This document shows positions 8,192 to 15,901 of a stretch of DNA of 64,000 nucleotides, one piece after another; the first letter of the stretch is position 1, and each line of letters opens with the position of its first letter. The stretch is taken from the NCBI RefSeq assembly GCF_000373565.1, contig NZ_KB891831.1:373330-437329 (forward strand). Reading direction: 5' to 3'. Under the pieces are notes generated by a model that searched no databases, was not told the origin of the DNA, and saw nothing but the letters and a program-made list of their open reading frames with translations. This DNA comes from Streptomyces sp. HmicA12. GTDB taxonomy: Bacteria > Actinomycetota > Actinomycetes > Streptomycetales > Streptomycetaceae. The translations under genes and the position numbers were made by a program.

Positions 8192-9580
8192 TCAGGCGTC
8201 GCGGCCGACGCGGGCCAGCGAACGGTCGGCGACGCTCGCCACCAGGCACAGCGAGGCCACGCCGATCAGCATCCAGGCCATGCTGTGCAGCCCGGCGCTG
8301 GTGGCGCCGTCGTGGAAGAAGGCGGCGTTCGCGGCGGAGGCGAGCAGGGCGCCGAGGTAGGTGAAGGTGCGCAGCAGCCCCGACGAGGAGCCCATCCGGG
8401 CCGGATCGGCCTGCGCGTACAGGGCGTTCTGGTTGGCGAGCCCGATGAGGCCCTGCGGGATGCCGAAGAGCGCGCCGATCACGACCAGGAGCCAGACGGG
8501 GCTGTCGTCGCCGAGTGGCAACAGGGCGACGCAGCCCGCGAGTTGGGCGACCGCGCCGACGGCGAGCTTGGCGCGGACCTCGCGGCGGCGGCCGGTGAGC
8601 GCGGTGACGAGGATGCCGACGGCGGACATCGGGAGCAGGAGCAGTCCGGCCTGCGAGGCGCTGAGGCCGCGTCCTTCCTGGAGCCATTGTCCGTAGCCGT
8701 ACAGGAACGCGTAGGACGTGGTGTAGGCGAGGAGTTGGCGGCCGTAGGTGGCCAGGAGCGGGGTGTTGCCGCGCAGCACGTGCAGGTCGACGAACGGTTC
8801 GGTGACGCCGTGTTCCCGGCGGACGAACCAGGCGCCCGCGGCGAGGCCGAGCGCGGGCAGGTACCAGTGCGCGAGGCCCGGTTCCATCAGGAACAGCATG
8901 AAGGCGGTGAGGGATGCGGCGAACAGCAGCATGCCGGGCACGTCCGTGCCCCGGGGCGCTCCCTTCGGTGCCCCCTTGGGCAGTCGGCGCGCGCCGAGGA
9001 AGAGACAGAGCACGGACAGCGGCACGTTGATGGCGAAGATCAGGTGCCAGCTGCCGACGCCGATCAGGACGCCGCCGAGGGTGGGTCCGATCACGGCGAT
9101 GACCTGGGAGGAGGCGGTCAGCGTGGCGAGGATGCCGCTGGGGCTCTTCATGCCGGTGCGCTCGGACTCGGTGCGCAGCAGGGTCATCGACGCCGGGTAC
9201 GCGGCGGAGGTGCCGAAGCCGAGCAGGACCCGGGACAGGACGAGGACCCACAGGCTCGGCGCGAGGACGCCGAGCAGTCCGGCTACACCGACGAGGGCGG
9301 TGCCCATGAGGTAGAGCTTGCGCGGCCCGTAGGAGTCGACGAGGCGGCCGATGACCGGCTGGCCGACGGCCGTGGCGAGGTAGAGGCCCGAGACGAGCCA
9401 GGCCGTCTGGGACGGCGGGACGCCGAAGGCGTGGCCGATGGGGACCAGCGCCACCGCGAGCATCGAGGAGTTGATCGGGTTCAGGATCGAGCCCAGGATC
9501 ATCGGCGCGACGAGGCGGTGGTCGAAGCCCGCGGGGTCACCCGTCCGGGCCCGGCGTATCCGCCCGGCGAGTGTGCTCAC
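8192..9580 (-). CDS. MFS transporter (drug/metabolite efflux type)
   Basis: About 462 residues with 12 or more hydrophobic segments. The loop motif GRLVDSYGPRKLY after the second segment is the MFS motif A. The GTG start at 9580 overlaps the MarR stop by four bases (GTGA), so translation is coupled. A longer open frame to 9982 is only the shadow of the MarR gene. Control by its own MarR suggests export of a toxic or signalling small molecule, with the downstream hydrolase perhaps acting on the same compound; that link is inference. Confidence 0.88.
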   Translation of the reverse strand: MSTLAGRIRRARTGDPAGFDHRLVAPMILGSILNPINSSMLAVALVPIGHAFGVPPSQTAWLVSGLYLATAVGQPVIGRLVDSYGPRKLYLMGTALVGVAGLLGVLAPSLWVLVLSRVLLGFGTSAAYPASMTLLRTESERTGMKSPSGILATLTASSQVIAVIGPTLGGVLIGVGSWHLIFAINVPLSVLCLFLGARRLPKGAPKGAPRGTDVPGMLLFAASLTAFMLFLMEPGLAHWYLPALGLAAGAWFVRREHGVTEPFVDLHVLRGNTPLLATYGRQLLAYTTSYAFLYGYGQWLQEGRGLSASQAGLLLLPMSAVGILVTALTGRRREVRAKLAVGAVAQLAGCVALLPLGDDSPVWLLVVIGALFGIPQGLIGLANQNALYAQADPARMGSSSGLLRTFTYLGALLASAANAAFFHDGATSAGLHSMAWMLIGVASLCLVASVADRSLARVGRDA

Positions 9581-10038
9581 GCCTGCGCCACCTCGTCGAG
9601 CAGGGCCATGGCGGTGATCACGGCGCGGACCTGTTCCTCGGTGCCGTGCTCGTCCAGGGCGCGGGCGAGCCAGACGCGGCGGGCCTCGCGGTCGTCCTGG
9701 CGTCGCTCCAGGCCGCTCTCGGTGAGGGTGACGAGCTGGCGGCGCCCGTCGTCGGGGTCGGGGTGCCGCTCGACGAGCCCGGCCTCCTCCAGGGAGATCA
9801 CGGTCTTGGCCATGGACTGGGGCCGCACGCCCTCCATCGCGGCGAGGTCGCTCGCGGAGGCGGGGCCGGCCTTGTCGAGGCGGACGAGGACGGAGGCCTG
9901 CGCCGGGGAGAGGTCGCTCCCCCCGTCCATGTCGCCGAGCAGGGACTGCAGCTTGCGGCGGAGCCGGCCGACGACCACCCACACCTCGGCGGCCGCCTGC
10001 GCGGCGGCCTCGGACACGGGTTCTTGGTTCTCGGTCAT
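9577..10038 (-). CDS. MarR family transcriptional regulator
   Basis: A 153-residue winged-helix protein. The recognition region reads SDLAAMEGVRPQSMAKTVISLEEAGLVERHPDPDDGRRQLVTLTESG, quoted here as SDLAAMEGVRPQSMAK followed by a wing around DPDDGRRQLV, which is classic MarR. It begins the operon with the MFS pump and isochorismatase-fold enzyme. A perfect 16-bp inverted repeat 18 bases upstream of its start codon is the likely autoregulatory operator, relieved by a phenolic or similar ligand. Confidence 0.92.
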   Translation of the reverse strand: MTENQEPVSEAAAQAAAEVWVVVGRLRRKLQSLLGDMDGGSDLSPAQASVLVRLDKAGPASASDLAAMEGVRPQSMAKTVISLEEAGLVERHPDPDDGRRQLVTLTESGLERRQDDREARRVWLARALDEHGTEEQVRAVITAMALLDEVAQA

Positions 10039-10056
10039 GCCTCCACCGTAATTCGA

Positions 10057-10096
10057 CAGCCCAGACTGTGCAACTAAAACTGCACAGTCTGGGCTG
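10057..10096. promoter_or_regulatory. Perfect 16-bp inverted repeat, probable MarR operator
   Basis: CAGCCCAGACTGTGCA (10057-10072) is followed by an 8-base AT-rich spacer (ACTAAAAC) and its exact reverse complement (10081-10096). It is the only sizeable feature in the 82-base gap between the MerR-like stop and the MarR start. Its location just in front of the MarR start fits an operator. It could also form a hairpin in the MerR transcript, but has no T-run. Confidence 0.75.
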
Positions 10097-10120
10097 TTGA
10101 TTATTTCGGGAGGTGCGGGG

Positions 10121-10933
10121 CTAGGCGATCGGCTCCTGGAGCTCGGTCACCCACTCCTCCCGGTCCGCCGGGCATTCCAGGTTGATCTCCCGCGGGTAGC
10201 CGGCGGAGCGGTGCCCGTGCTCGTCGATCCACCGGGCGAGCAGCTGCACCGAGGGCAGGACCGCTTCCATCGGGCCACGGTGCACCACCGTCGCCGCGCG
10301 ATCCACGGGCGGCAGGTCGAGGACGCGCAGGCCGTCGTCGTCGCGCGGCGCGGCGGACACCTCGATGCCCGCGTGGACGAGGATGCCGCCCCCCGGCGCG
10401 TCCTCGTAGCGGGCGACACCGGGTCCGGTCGGCTCGATGCCGGCCGCTTCGAGGCGACGGAACAGTTCCTCGTACAGCGGCTGGATCACCGCGCTGATGC
10501 CGGGCGGCTCGAAGTCCGGCGCGACGGCGGTCAGCTCGGCGACGCGCACTCCGGGGAGGCGCTTGACGACGACATCTTCGGTGGACATGAGTCCCTCGCT
10601 CTCGATGGACCGGAGCCGCGCCTCGACCTGCGTCAGCCGTGCCGCGGCCGCCGCCATCTCCGCCTCCAGTTCGGCGCGGCGCAGCCGCAGCATGCCGCGC
10701 AGTTCCTCGGCGTCCAGCTTCTCGTCGAGGATCTCCCCGACCTGCTGGAGGGTGAAGCCGAGGTCCTTGAGCGCGATGACACGGTTGAGCCGGGCGAGCT
10801 GGGCGGCGGTGTAGTGGCGGTAGCCGGTGGCGGTGTCGACATGGGCCGGACGCAGCAGTCCGAGCGCGTCGTAGTGACGCAGCATGCGGACCGACACGCG
10901 GCCGTGGCGGGCGAAGTCTCCGATGGTGAACAT
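10121..10933 (-). CDS. MerR family regulator with GyrI-like effector domain
   Basis: About 270 residues. The N-terminus (MFTIGDFARHGRVSVRMLRHYD) is the MerR winged helix, followed by a long dimerisation helix rich in Ala/Glu/Arg (about residues 75-120) and a C-terminal GyrI/AraC-type effector-binding domain (about 120-270). That places it with BmrR/TipAL-type multidrug-sensing activators. ATG at 10933 fits the family N-terminus; an upstream in-frame ATG at 10945 would add four residues. No obvious target gene is adjacent, apart from the downstream MarR efflux operon on the same strand. Confidence 0.88.
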   Translation of the reverse strand: MFTIGDFARHGRVSVRMLRHYDALGLLRPAHVDTATGYRHYTAAQLARLNRVIALKDLGFTLQQVGEILDEKLDAEELRGMLRLRRAELEAEMAAAAARLTQVEARLRSIESEGLMSTEDVVVKRLPGVRVAELTAVAPDFEPPGISAVIQPLYEELFRRLEAAGIEPTGPGVARYEDAPGGGILVHAGIEVSAAPRDDDGLRVLDLPPVDRAATVVHRGPMEAVLPSVQLLARWIDEHGHRSAGYPREINLECPADREEWVTELQEPIA

Positions 10934-11076
10934 GACGTCTCCCACTCCACGGGCTCACACGGTGTCAGGGTCAACCCCATCATCGCGGCCGGCACCATCC
11001 GCCCCATTGACGCGCCGCCTGCCCACCCGTACGTTCCTCGCGCCGTCCCGCCCCTGCCACGGAAGGAACGACGCCC

Positions 11077-12366
11077 ATGCGCCACAGACGCACCCTCGCC
11101 AGGGTCATGGTCCTGCCCCTCGCCGGGCTGCTCGCCGCCACGCTCGCGCTGCCGGCGTCCGCGCGGGACGCCCCGCGCGGATGGACCGGCACCTGGGCGG
11201 CTGCGCCCACCGGCGTGCCCGCCACGGACACGACGACGTACGAGGACCAGACGCTGCGGCAGATCGTGCGCACCAGCGTCGCCGGGCGCACCCTGCGCGT
11301 CCGGTTCACGAACGAGTTCGGCAGCACGCCGCTGACGATCGGCGAGGCGCATGTCGCGCGGCGGGCCGCGGGCGGTCCGGCCACGGCCGTCGATTCGGCC
11401 TCCGACCGGCTGCTGCGCTTCGGCGGCAGAGCCGGGGCGACGCTCGCCGCGGGCACACAGCGCTGGAGCGACCCGGTCGCTCTGCCCACAGCCGCGGCCG
11501 GCGATCTCGTCATCAGCCTCTATCTGCCGCGCCGCACACCCGCCGCCACGGTCCACTCCTCCGCCTTCCAGCACAACTACGTCGCGGCGGGCAATGTCGC
11601 GGGCAAGCCCGACCTCACCCCGACCGCCACGACCACGAGCTGGCGTTTCCTGTCCGGCGTCGCCGTCGACCGGCGCCGGGGGAAGGCGAGTTCGGCGCTC
11701 GTCACGTTCGGCGACTCGATCACGGACGGGTCCAGTACGCAGGTCGACGCCAACCACCGATGGCCCGACCGGCTCGCCGAACGCCTGCGCACGGAAAACG
11801 AGTTGGCCGCGACCGGAGTGCTGAACGCGGGCATCGGCGGCAACCGTCTGCTGCGCGACCCCCACCCGCCCGAGGGTTCCCCCGCCGAGTCCTATGCCGC
11901 GTACTTCGGCGAGGCGGGCCTGAAGCGGTTCGACCGCGATGTGCTGAGCCAGCCGGGGGCGGCCGCGGTGGTGGTCCTGCTCGGCGTCAACGACCTGGGC
12001 CATCCGGGCACCACGGCCCCGGCCGACGAGGAGGTCACGGCCGACCAACTCATCGCCGGATACCGGCAGTTGATCCGTCGTGCGCACGACCGGGGGCTGC
12101 GTGCGTTCGGCGCGACGATCCTGCCCTTCGAGGGCGACACGCTCGGCTTCCACACGCCACGGCGAGAGGCGGTGCGGCAGGCCGTGAACCGGTGGATCCG
12201 GACGAGCGGCGCCTACGACGGTGTCGTGGACTTCGACGCGGCCACCCGCGACCCGGACCACCCCGGGCGGCTGCTGCCCGCGTACAACAGTGGCGACGGC
12301 CTGCACCCGAACGACGCGGGAATGGCCGCGATGGCCGCGGCGTTCCCGCTCGGGCTGCTCAGGTGA
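11077..12366 (+). CDS. Secreted SGNH/GDSL-family esterase
   Basis: A 429-residue protein with a signal peptide (basic MRHRR start, hydrophobic to about residue 26, ALPASA-type cleavage). A beta-rich N-terminal domain (about 30-200) precedes the SGNH hydrolase domain. Block I is VTFGDSITDGS (Ser214), block III is LLGVNDLG (Asn near 306) and block V is DGLHPND (Asp407, His410), so the full catalytic set is present. Family members deacylate polysaccharides or lipids outside the cell; the substrate is not evident. It is a single gene with a convergent terminator. Confidence 0.9.
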   Translation: MRHRRTLARVMVLPLAGLLAATLALPASARDAPRGWTGTWAAAPTGVPATDTTTYEDQTLRQIVRTSVAGRTLRVRFTNEFGSTPLTIGEAHVARRAAGGPATAVDSASDRLLRFGGRAGATLAAGTQRWSDPVALPTAAAGDLVISLYLPRRTPAATVHSSAFQHNYVAAGNVAGKPDLTPTATTTSWRFLSGVAVDRRRGKASSALVTFGDSITDGSSTQVDANHRWPDRLAERLRTENELAATGVLNAGIGGNRLLRDPHPPEGSPAESYAAYFGEAGLKRFDRDVLSQPGAAAVVVLLGVNDLGHPGTTAPADEEVTADQLIAGYRQLIRRAHDRGLRAFGATILPFEGDTLGFHTPRREAVRQAVNRWIRTSGAYDGVVDFDAATRDPDHPGRLLPAYNSGDGLHPNDAGMAAMAAAFPLGLLR

Positions 12367-12380
12367 CGTAGCGCGTGGGG

Positions 12381-12414
12381 GCGTGGCAGGCCGTCGCCAA
12401 CCGGCCTGTCACGC
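12381..12414. terminator. Bidirectional hairpin terminator
   Basis: GCGTGGCAGGCCG (12381-12393) pairs with CGGCCTGTCACGC (12402-12414), giving 13 pairs with one mismatch or wobble and an 8-base loop. It lies between the convergent SGNH hydrolase and alpha-glucosidase genes and can serve both. Confidence 0.65.
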
Positions 12415-12428
12415 CTGCCCGTTGGGGC

Positions 12429-14102
12429 CTACTCCGCCGCCCACCACACCGTGGTGTCGGCGGGCAGGTCCAGGTGTCCGTCCGCCGGGGCGACCGGTCC
12501 GGAGGCGAGCAGCACGGTGCCGGGCGCGGCGATGCGGACGGGCGTGGCGGTGGTGTTGACCGTGCAGGCGAAACCGGGCCGCTCGAAGTGCAGCACTCCG
12601 GCGGGCACGTCGTCCCGCCATGTGACACTGTCGCCCGCGCCGAGCCCGGGCCGCTCGCGGCGCACGGCGAGCGCCGCGCGGTACAGCTCCAGCGTCGAGT
12701 CCGGGGCCCCGGTCTGCGCCTCGACGCTCAACTCGCCCCAGGTGGAAGGCTGCGGAAGCCAACTGCCGCGGCCCCCGAAGCCGTACGAGGCTCCGGTCCG
12801 GGTCCACGGGATCGGCACCCGGCAGCCGTCACGGAACCCGTCCTGGCCCTGCGCGCGGAAGAACGACGGATCCTGGCGCACCTCGTCCGGCAGGTCCGTC
12901 ACGTCCGGCAGACCCAGTTCCTCGCCCTGGTAGATGTACGCCGATCCGGGCAGCGCCAGCATCAACAGCGTCGCCGCGCGGGCCCGCCGCAACCCCAGCT
13001 CCCGATCGCCGGCCGTCCTGATCTGCGTACCCAGACCGGGCGGATTCGCGTACCGCGTCGCATGCCGGGTCACATCGTGGTTGGACAGCACCCAGGTGGT
13101 GGGGGCGCCGACGGGACGCATCGCGTCCAGCGAGCGGTCGATCACGGCGCGCAGGTCGTCCGCCAGCCAAGAGGCCGACAGATACTCGAAGTTGAAGGCC
13201 TGGTGCAGCTCGTCGGGGCGGACGTAGTTGGCGGTGCGCTCGACGGTCGGCGTCCACGCCTCCGCCACGAAGATGCGCTCACCGTCGTACTCGTCCAGGA
13301 CCGTGCGCCAGGAGCGGTAGATCGCGTGCACGCCGTCCTGATCGAAGAACGGCATGGCGTCACCGGCGAGGAGCCGGGCCTGACCGCCACCCCCGAGGTC
13401 CGGCAGCCCGGCCGCCTTCACCAGACCGTGCGCGACGTCGATACGGAAACCGTCCACGCCCATGTCGAGCCAGAACCGCAGGATCGAGCGGAACTCGTCC
13501 GCGACCGCCGGGTGCTCCCAGTTCAGGTCCGGCTGCTCGGGCGCGAACAGGTGCAGGTACCAGTCCCCGTCGGGCAGACGCGTCCAGGCCGGGCCGCCGA
13601 AGATGGACTCCCAGTCGTTGGGCGGCAGTTCACCGGCCGCGCCCTTGCCGGGACGGAAGTGGTAGCGCTCGCGCAACGGCGACCCGGGGCCTTCCGCCAC
13701 CGCCCGCCTGAACCACTCGTGCCGCTCCGACGAGTGGTTGGGCACCAGGTCCACGATGATCCGCAGACCGAGCGCGTGCGCGTCACGGATCACCGCGTCC
13801 GCGTCGAGCAGCGTGCCGTACATCGGATCGACGGCCCGGTAGTCCGCGACGTCGTACCCGCCGTCGGCCTGCGGCGACGCGTAGAACGGCGACAGCCAGA
13901 CCGCGTCCACACCCAGCTCCTTGAGGTACGGCAGCCGCCGCCTGACGCCCTCCAGGTCTCCGGTCCCGTCGGCGTTGCTGTCGGCGAAACTGCGCGGATA
14001 CACCTGGTAGATGACCGCATCCCGCCACCAGTCGACGGCCTCTCGGGTGGTCGTGACGAACGAGGGGGTCACTGCTGACTGGTCCGTGGAGTGCTGGCTC
14101 AT
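12429..14102 (-). CDS. GH13 alpha-glucosidase (oligo-1,6-glucosidase/AglA type)
   Basis: A 557-residue intracellular enzyme of the alpha-amylase clan. The order of conserved regions is complete: WWRDAVIYQVYPRSFADSN at the N-terminus, DLVPNHSS (region I), GFRIDVAHG with nucleophile Asp222 (region II), FVAEAW with acid/base Glu281 (region III) and LSNHDVTRH (region IV). There is no signal peptide, which agrees with hydrolysis of imported maltodextrins or isomalto-sugars. ATG at 14102 is chosen because homology begins there. No sugar ABC transporter is adjacent in this window. Confidence 0.92.
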   Translation of the reverse strand: MSQHSTDQSAVTPSFVTTTREAVDWWRDAVIYQVYPRSFADSNADGTGDLEGVRRRLPYLKELGVDAVWLSPFYASPQADGGYDVADYRAVDPMYGTLLDADAVIRDAHALGLRIIVDLVPNHSSERHEWFRRAVAEGPGSPLRERYHFRPGKGAAGELPPNDWESIFGGPAWTRLPDGDWYLHLFAPEQPDLNWEHPAVADEFRSILRFWLDMGVDGFRIDVAHGLVKAAGLPDLGGGGQARLLAGDAMPFFDQDGVHAIYRSWRTVLDEYDGERIFVAEAWTPTVERTANYVRPDELHQAFNFEYLSASWLADDLRAVIDRSLDAMRPVGAPTTWVLSNHDVTRHATRYANPPGLGTQIRTAGDRELGLRRARAATLLMLALPGSAYIYQGEELGLPDVTDLPDEVRQDPSFFRAQGQDGFRDGCRVPIPWTRTGASYGFGGRGSWLPQPSTWGELSVEAQTGAPDSTLELYRAALAVRRERPGLGAGDSVTWRDDVPAGVLHFERPGFACTVNTTATPVRIAAPGTVLLASGPVAPADGHLDLPADTTVWWAAE

Positions 14103-14507
14103 CCGGACAAGGTAGAAGAAGGCGGACAGCGGGGGGTGCTGAACGCGCGGGTGCGGCCATCCGTATGCTGCTGAGAGTCCGCGGTCCTGAGGACGGGCGG
14201 ACGACGACGGGGGCCGTGCGGGAGGTACGGATGGTGCGCAGAGCGCTCCGCTGAGGCGGGCGGTACGGCCGTGACGTGTCCGGCCGTTGATCACTTCACT
14301 CTTCTCGGGTGGGTGCCTCATTCCTTTTTCCACGCTCGGAGTTGCGCTTTCCCCTGCCCGAAAAAAGCGTCAAATCGGTTGCGCGAATTCTTTTCCGGAT
14401 GTGTTCGTTCCTCGTTGACAAGCCCGATCCGGGGCCTCAATGCTGGCTGCGTCACCAGCGATTCCGGAAATTCGCAGAACTCCAATCGGTGCGAGAGGAG
14501 GAACACC
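14103..14507. other. 405-base intergenic region with lower GC
   Basis: No gene is visible between the alpha-glucosidase and the short peptide gene. The right half (about 14290-14510) is clearly less GC-rich than the surroundings, with T- and A-runs. It contains a small hairpin (CGCTTT at 14345 with AAAGCG at 14364) and a near-repeat, AATCGGTTGCGCGA (14374) versus AATCGGTGCGAGA (14487). It ends in the strong ribosome site GAGGAGG for the peptide gene. Confidence 0.5.
14415..14444 (+). promoter_or_regulatory. Candidate promoter for the short-peptide operon
   Basis: A perfect -35 hexamer TTGACA occurs at 14415-14420. With an 18-base spacer the -10 position reads AATGCT (14439-14444), a weak match. 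It is the only consensus-like -35 in the low-GC leader, 88 bases before the peptide start codon. Confidence 0.4.
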
Positions 14508-14588
14508 ATGAAGAAGATTTCCGTCCGCAAGGCCGGTCCGATCCGTCTGACCACCGCCTGCTACTACCTCTGCGGCGACGCCGCGTAA
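14508..14588 (+). CDS. 26-aa Cys-containing peptide, candidate RiPP precursor
   Basis: The peptide has a basic N-terminal half, MKKISVRKAGPIRL, and a C-terminal half, TTACYYLCGDAA, with two cysteines, two threonines and two tyrosines. It has a strong ribosome site (GAGGAGG, 14496-14503) immediately upstream. It is the first gene before a PqqD-like/M50 protease, a TPR protein and a flavin reductase, all in the same direction. A short leader-plus-Cys-core peptide beside a PqqD-type recognition domain is the standard layout of a ribosomally made modified peptide. I do not recognise it as a member of a named class; Thr/Cys could suggest thioether or disulfide chemistry, but no lanthipeptide synthetase or radical SAM gene is in the window. 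Confidence 0.65.
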   Translation: MKKISVRKAGPIRLTTACYYLCGDAA

Positions 14589-14600
14589 GTCCTGCCCGCG

Positions 14601-14676
14601 GATCGGAGCCGTGCCGCCTCCGGGGCCGGCTCCGATCTCCCTTTCGGAGTTCCCTTCAGAGAGTCCCTTTCAGGGA
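14601..14676 (+). promoter_or_regulatory. Hairpin (attenuator-like) and ribosome-site stem between peptide and protease genes
   Basis: GATCGGAGCCG (14601-14611) is perfectly complementary to CGGCTCCGATC (14627-14637), an 11-bp stem placed 13 bases after the peptide stop and followed by pyrimidine-rich sequence. A second small stem, TCCCT-TTC-AGGGA (14664-14676), overlaps the Shine-Dalgarno of the protease gene. Leaky terminators after a precursor gene are common in peptide clusters, where they keep precursor mRNA in excess. Confidence 0.55.
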
Positions 14677-14686
14677 GGTGCGCCGG

Positions 14687-15901
14687 ATGAGCGCAACCGT
14701 TCGTCTGCACCGGCTCACGATGGTCGCCGAGGACGACGGAGTAATGATCGGCCGGCCCGACACCGGCTCGTACGCGGTGTTCCCCGAGGAGGGGGCACAG
14801 GCGCTGCGCATGTTCGGCGACGGGGCGCGCGTCGACGAGGTCGCCGCCTGGTACGAGCGGGCCTACGGGGCGCCGCTCGACATGGACGACTTCCTGGAGA
14901 CCCTTGCCGACCTGGGCTTTCTGCACACCGGTGAGCCGGTCCCCGAGGCCGGCCGGGTGCGCTGGCAGCGGCTCGGACAACTGGTGTTCTCCTGGCCCGC
15001 CTGGTGCGCGTACGGCGTCGTCGTGGCGGTCGCGGTGACCGTGATGGTGCGCGATCCGGGGCTGCGGCCCTCGTACCACCAGGTGTTCTTCACCCACTAT
15101 CTGTCGCTGATCCCGCTGACCGTCTTCGCCCTCGCCATCCCGTGCATCGTGATCCACGAGGGCGCCCACGCGCTGGCCGGGCGCCGGCTCGGCCTTCCGT
15201 CGACGCTCGGGATCGGACGCAGGCTCTACTACCTGGTCGCGGAGACCCGGCTCGATTCCCTGCTCAGCGTGGAGCGCCGGAAACGCTATCTTCCGTTCTG
15301 CGCCGGCATGCTGGCCGATGTCGTTCTGCTGTGCGGGCTCACACTGCTGTCGCTCGCTATCGAAGATTTCGGCTTTCCTTCGTGGGTGCACAAACTCTGT
15401 CTCGCTGTCGCCTTCACGTGTCTCCTCCGAATCATCTGGCAATTCCTTTTCTATTTGGAGACGGACCTCTATTACGTGGTGACGACAGCGGCCCGTTGCA
15501 CGGATCTGCAGAACGCCACGCGGTTCCGGATCCGCGGCGGGGTGCGGCGCGCGCTGCGGCGGCCCGCGCCGGACGTGGAAGGGTCCGCGTTCTCGGAGCG
15601 GGACCGGGCGGTGGCCCGCTGGTACGCGCCGCTGCTGATCGCCGGGTACGGGTTCTCGCTGGCCTCGCTCGCGTGGGCCGGGCTGCCCACCGCGGTGCAC
15701 TTCTGGTCGACGATCGCCGACCGGCTCGGCGGTGGCGACACCCCGCTCTGGGATCTGTTCGACGCGGCCGTCTTCATCGCCCTGTCCGGGCTGCAGATCG
15801 GGCTGCTCGTCCACGTGACGCTGCGGGACCGGCGTGCGCGCCGCGCGCCGGGCGCCCCCGCCCACCCGTCCACACCCGTACCTCAAGGAGACCTGTCATG
15901 A
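14687..15901 (+). CDS. PqqD-like domain fused to M50 (site-2 type) membrane metalloprotease
   Basis: About 404 residues. Residues 5-80 form a small winged-helix-like unit (DDGVMIGRPDTGSYAVF, then GDGARVDEVAAWY and DMDDFLETLADLGFL) whose pattern matches PqqD/RiPP-recognition domains. Then come several membrane segments (about 99-121, 137-155, 203-223, 236-257, 305-325 and 350-370). The zinc motif HEGAH lies at 157-161, inside the second membrane segment region as in M50 proteases, and ETDLYYV (Asp260) is a candidate third ligand. It is related in architecture to YydH-like peptide proteases. A likely role is to bind and cleave, or help modify, the adjacent peptide at the membrane. It overlaps the next gene by ATGA. 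Part of the coding region (about 15350-15480) is less GC-rich. Confidence 0.8.
   Translation: MSATVRLHRLTMVAEDDGVMIGRPDTGSYAVFPEEGAQALRMFGDGARVDEVAAWYERAYGAPLDMDDFLETLADLGFLHTGEPVPEAGRVRWQRLGQLVFSWPAWCAYGVVVAVAVTVMVRDPGLRPSYHQVFFTHYLSLIPLTVFALAIPCIVIHEGAHALAGRRLGLPSTLGIGRRLYYLVAETRLDSLLSVERRKRYLPFCAGMLADVVLLCGLTLLSLAIEDFGFPSWVHKLCLAVAFTCLLRIIWQFLFYLETDLYYVVTTAARCTDLQNATRFRIRGGVRRALRRPAPDVEGSAFSERDRAVARWYAPLLIAGYGFSLASLAWAGLPTAVHFWSTIADRLGGGDTPLWDLFDAAVFIALSGLQIGLLVHVTLRDRRARRAPGAPAHPSTPVPQGDLS

Noticed and set aside
7550..10051. An 833-codon plus-strand open frame across the MarR/MFS/isochorismatase genes
   Set aside because: Composition is repetitive Gly/Arg/Glu/Asp with no domain, while the minus strand has three recognised proteins with coupled starts and stops.
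14508..14588. Calling the short peptide a lanthipeptide or lasso peptide
   Set aside because: Thr and Cys are present, but no lanthionine synthetase, asparagine-synthetase-like cyclase or related protease is encoded nearby. The class is left open.
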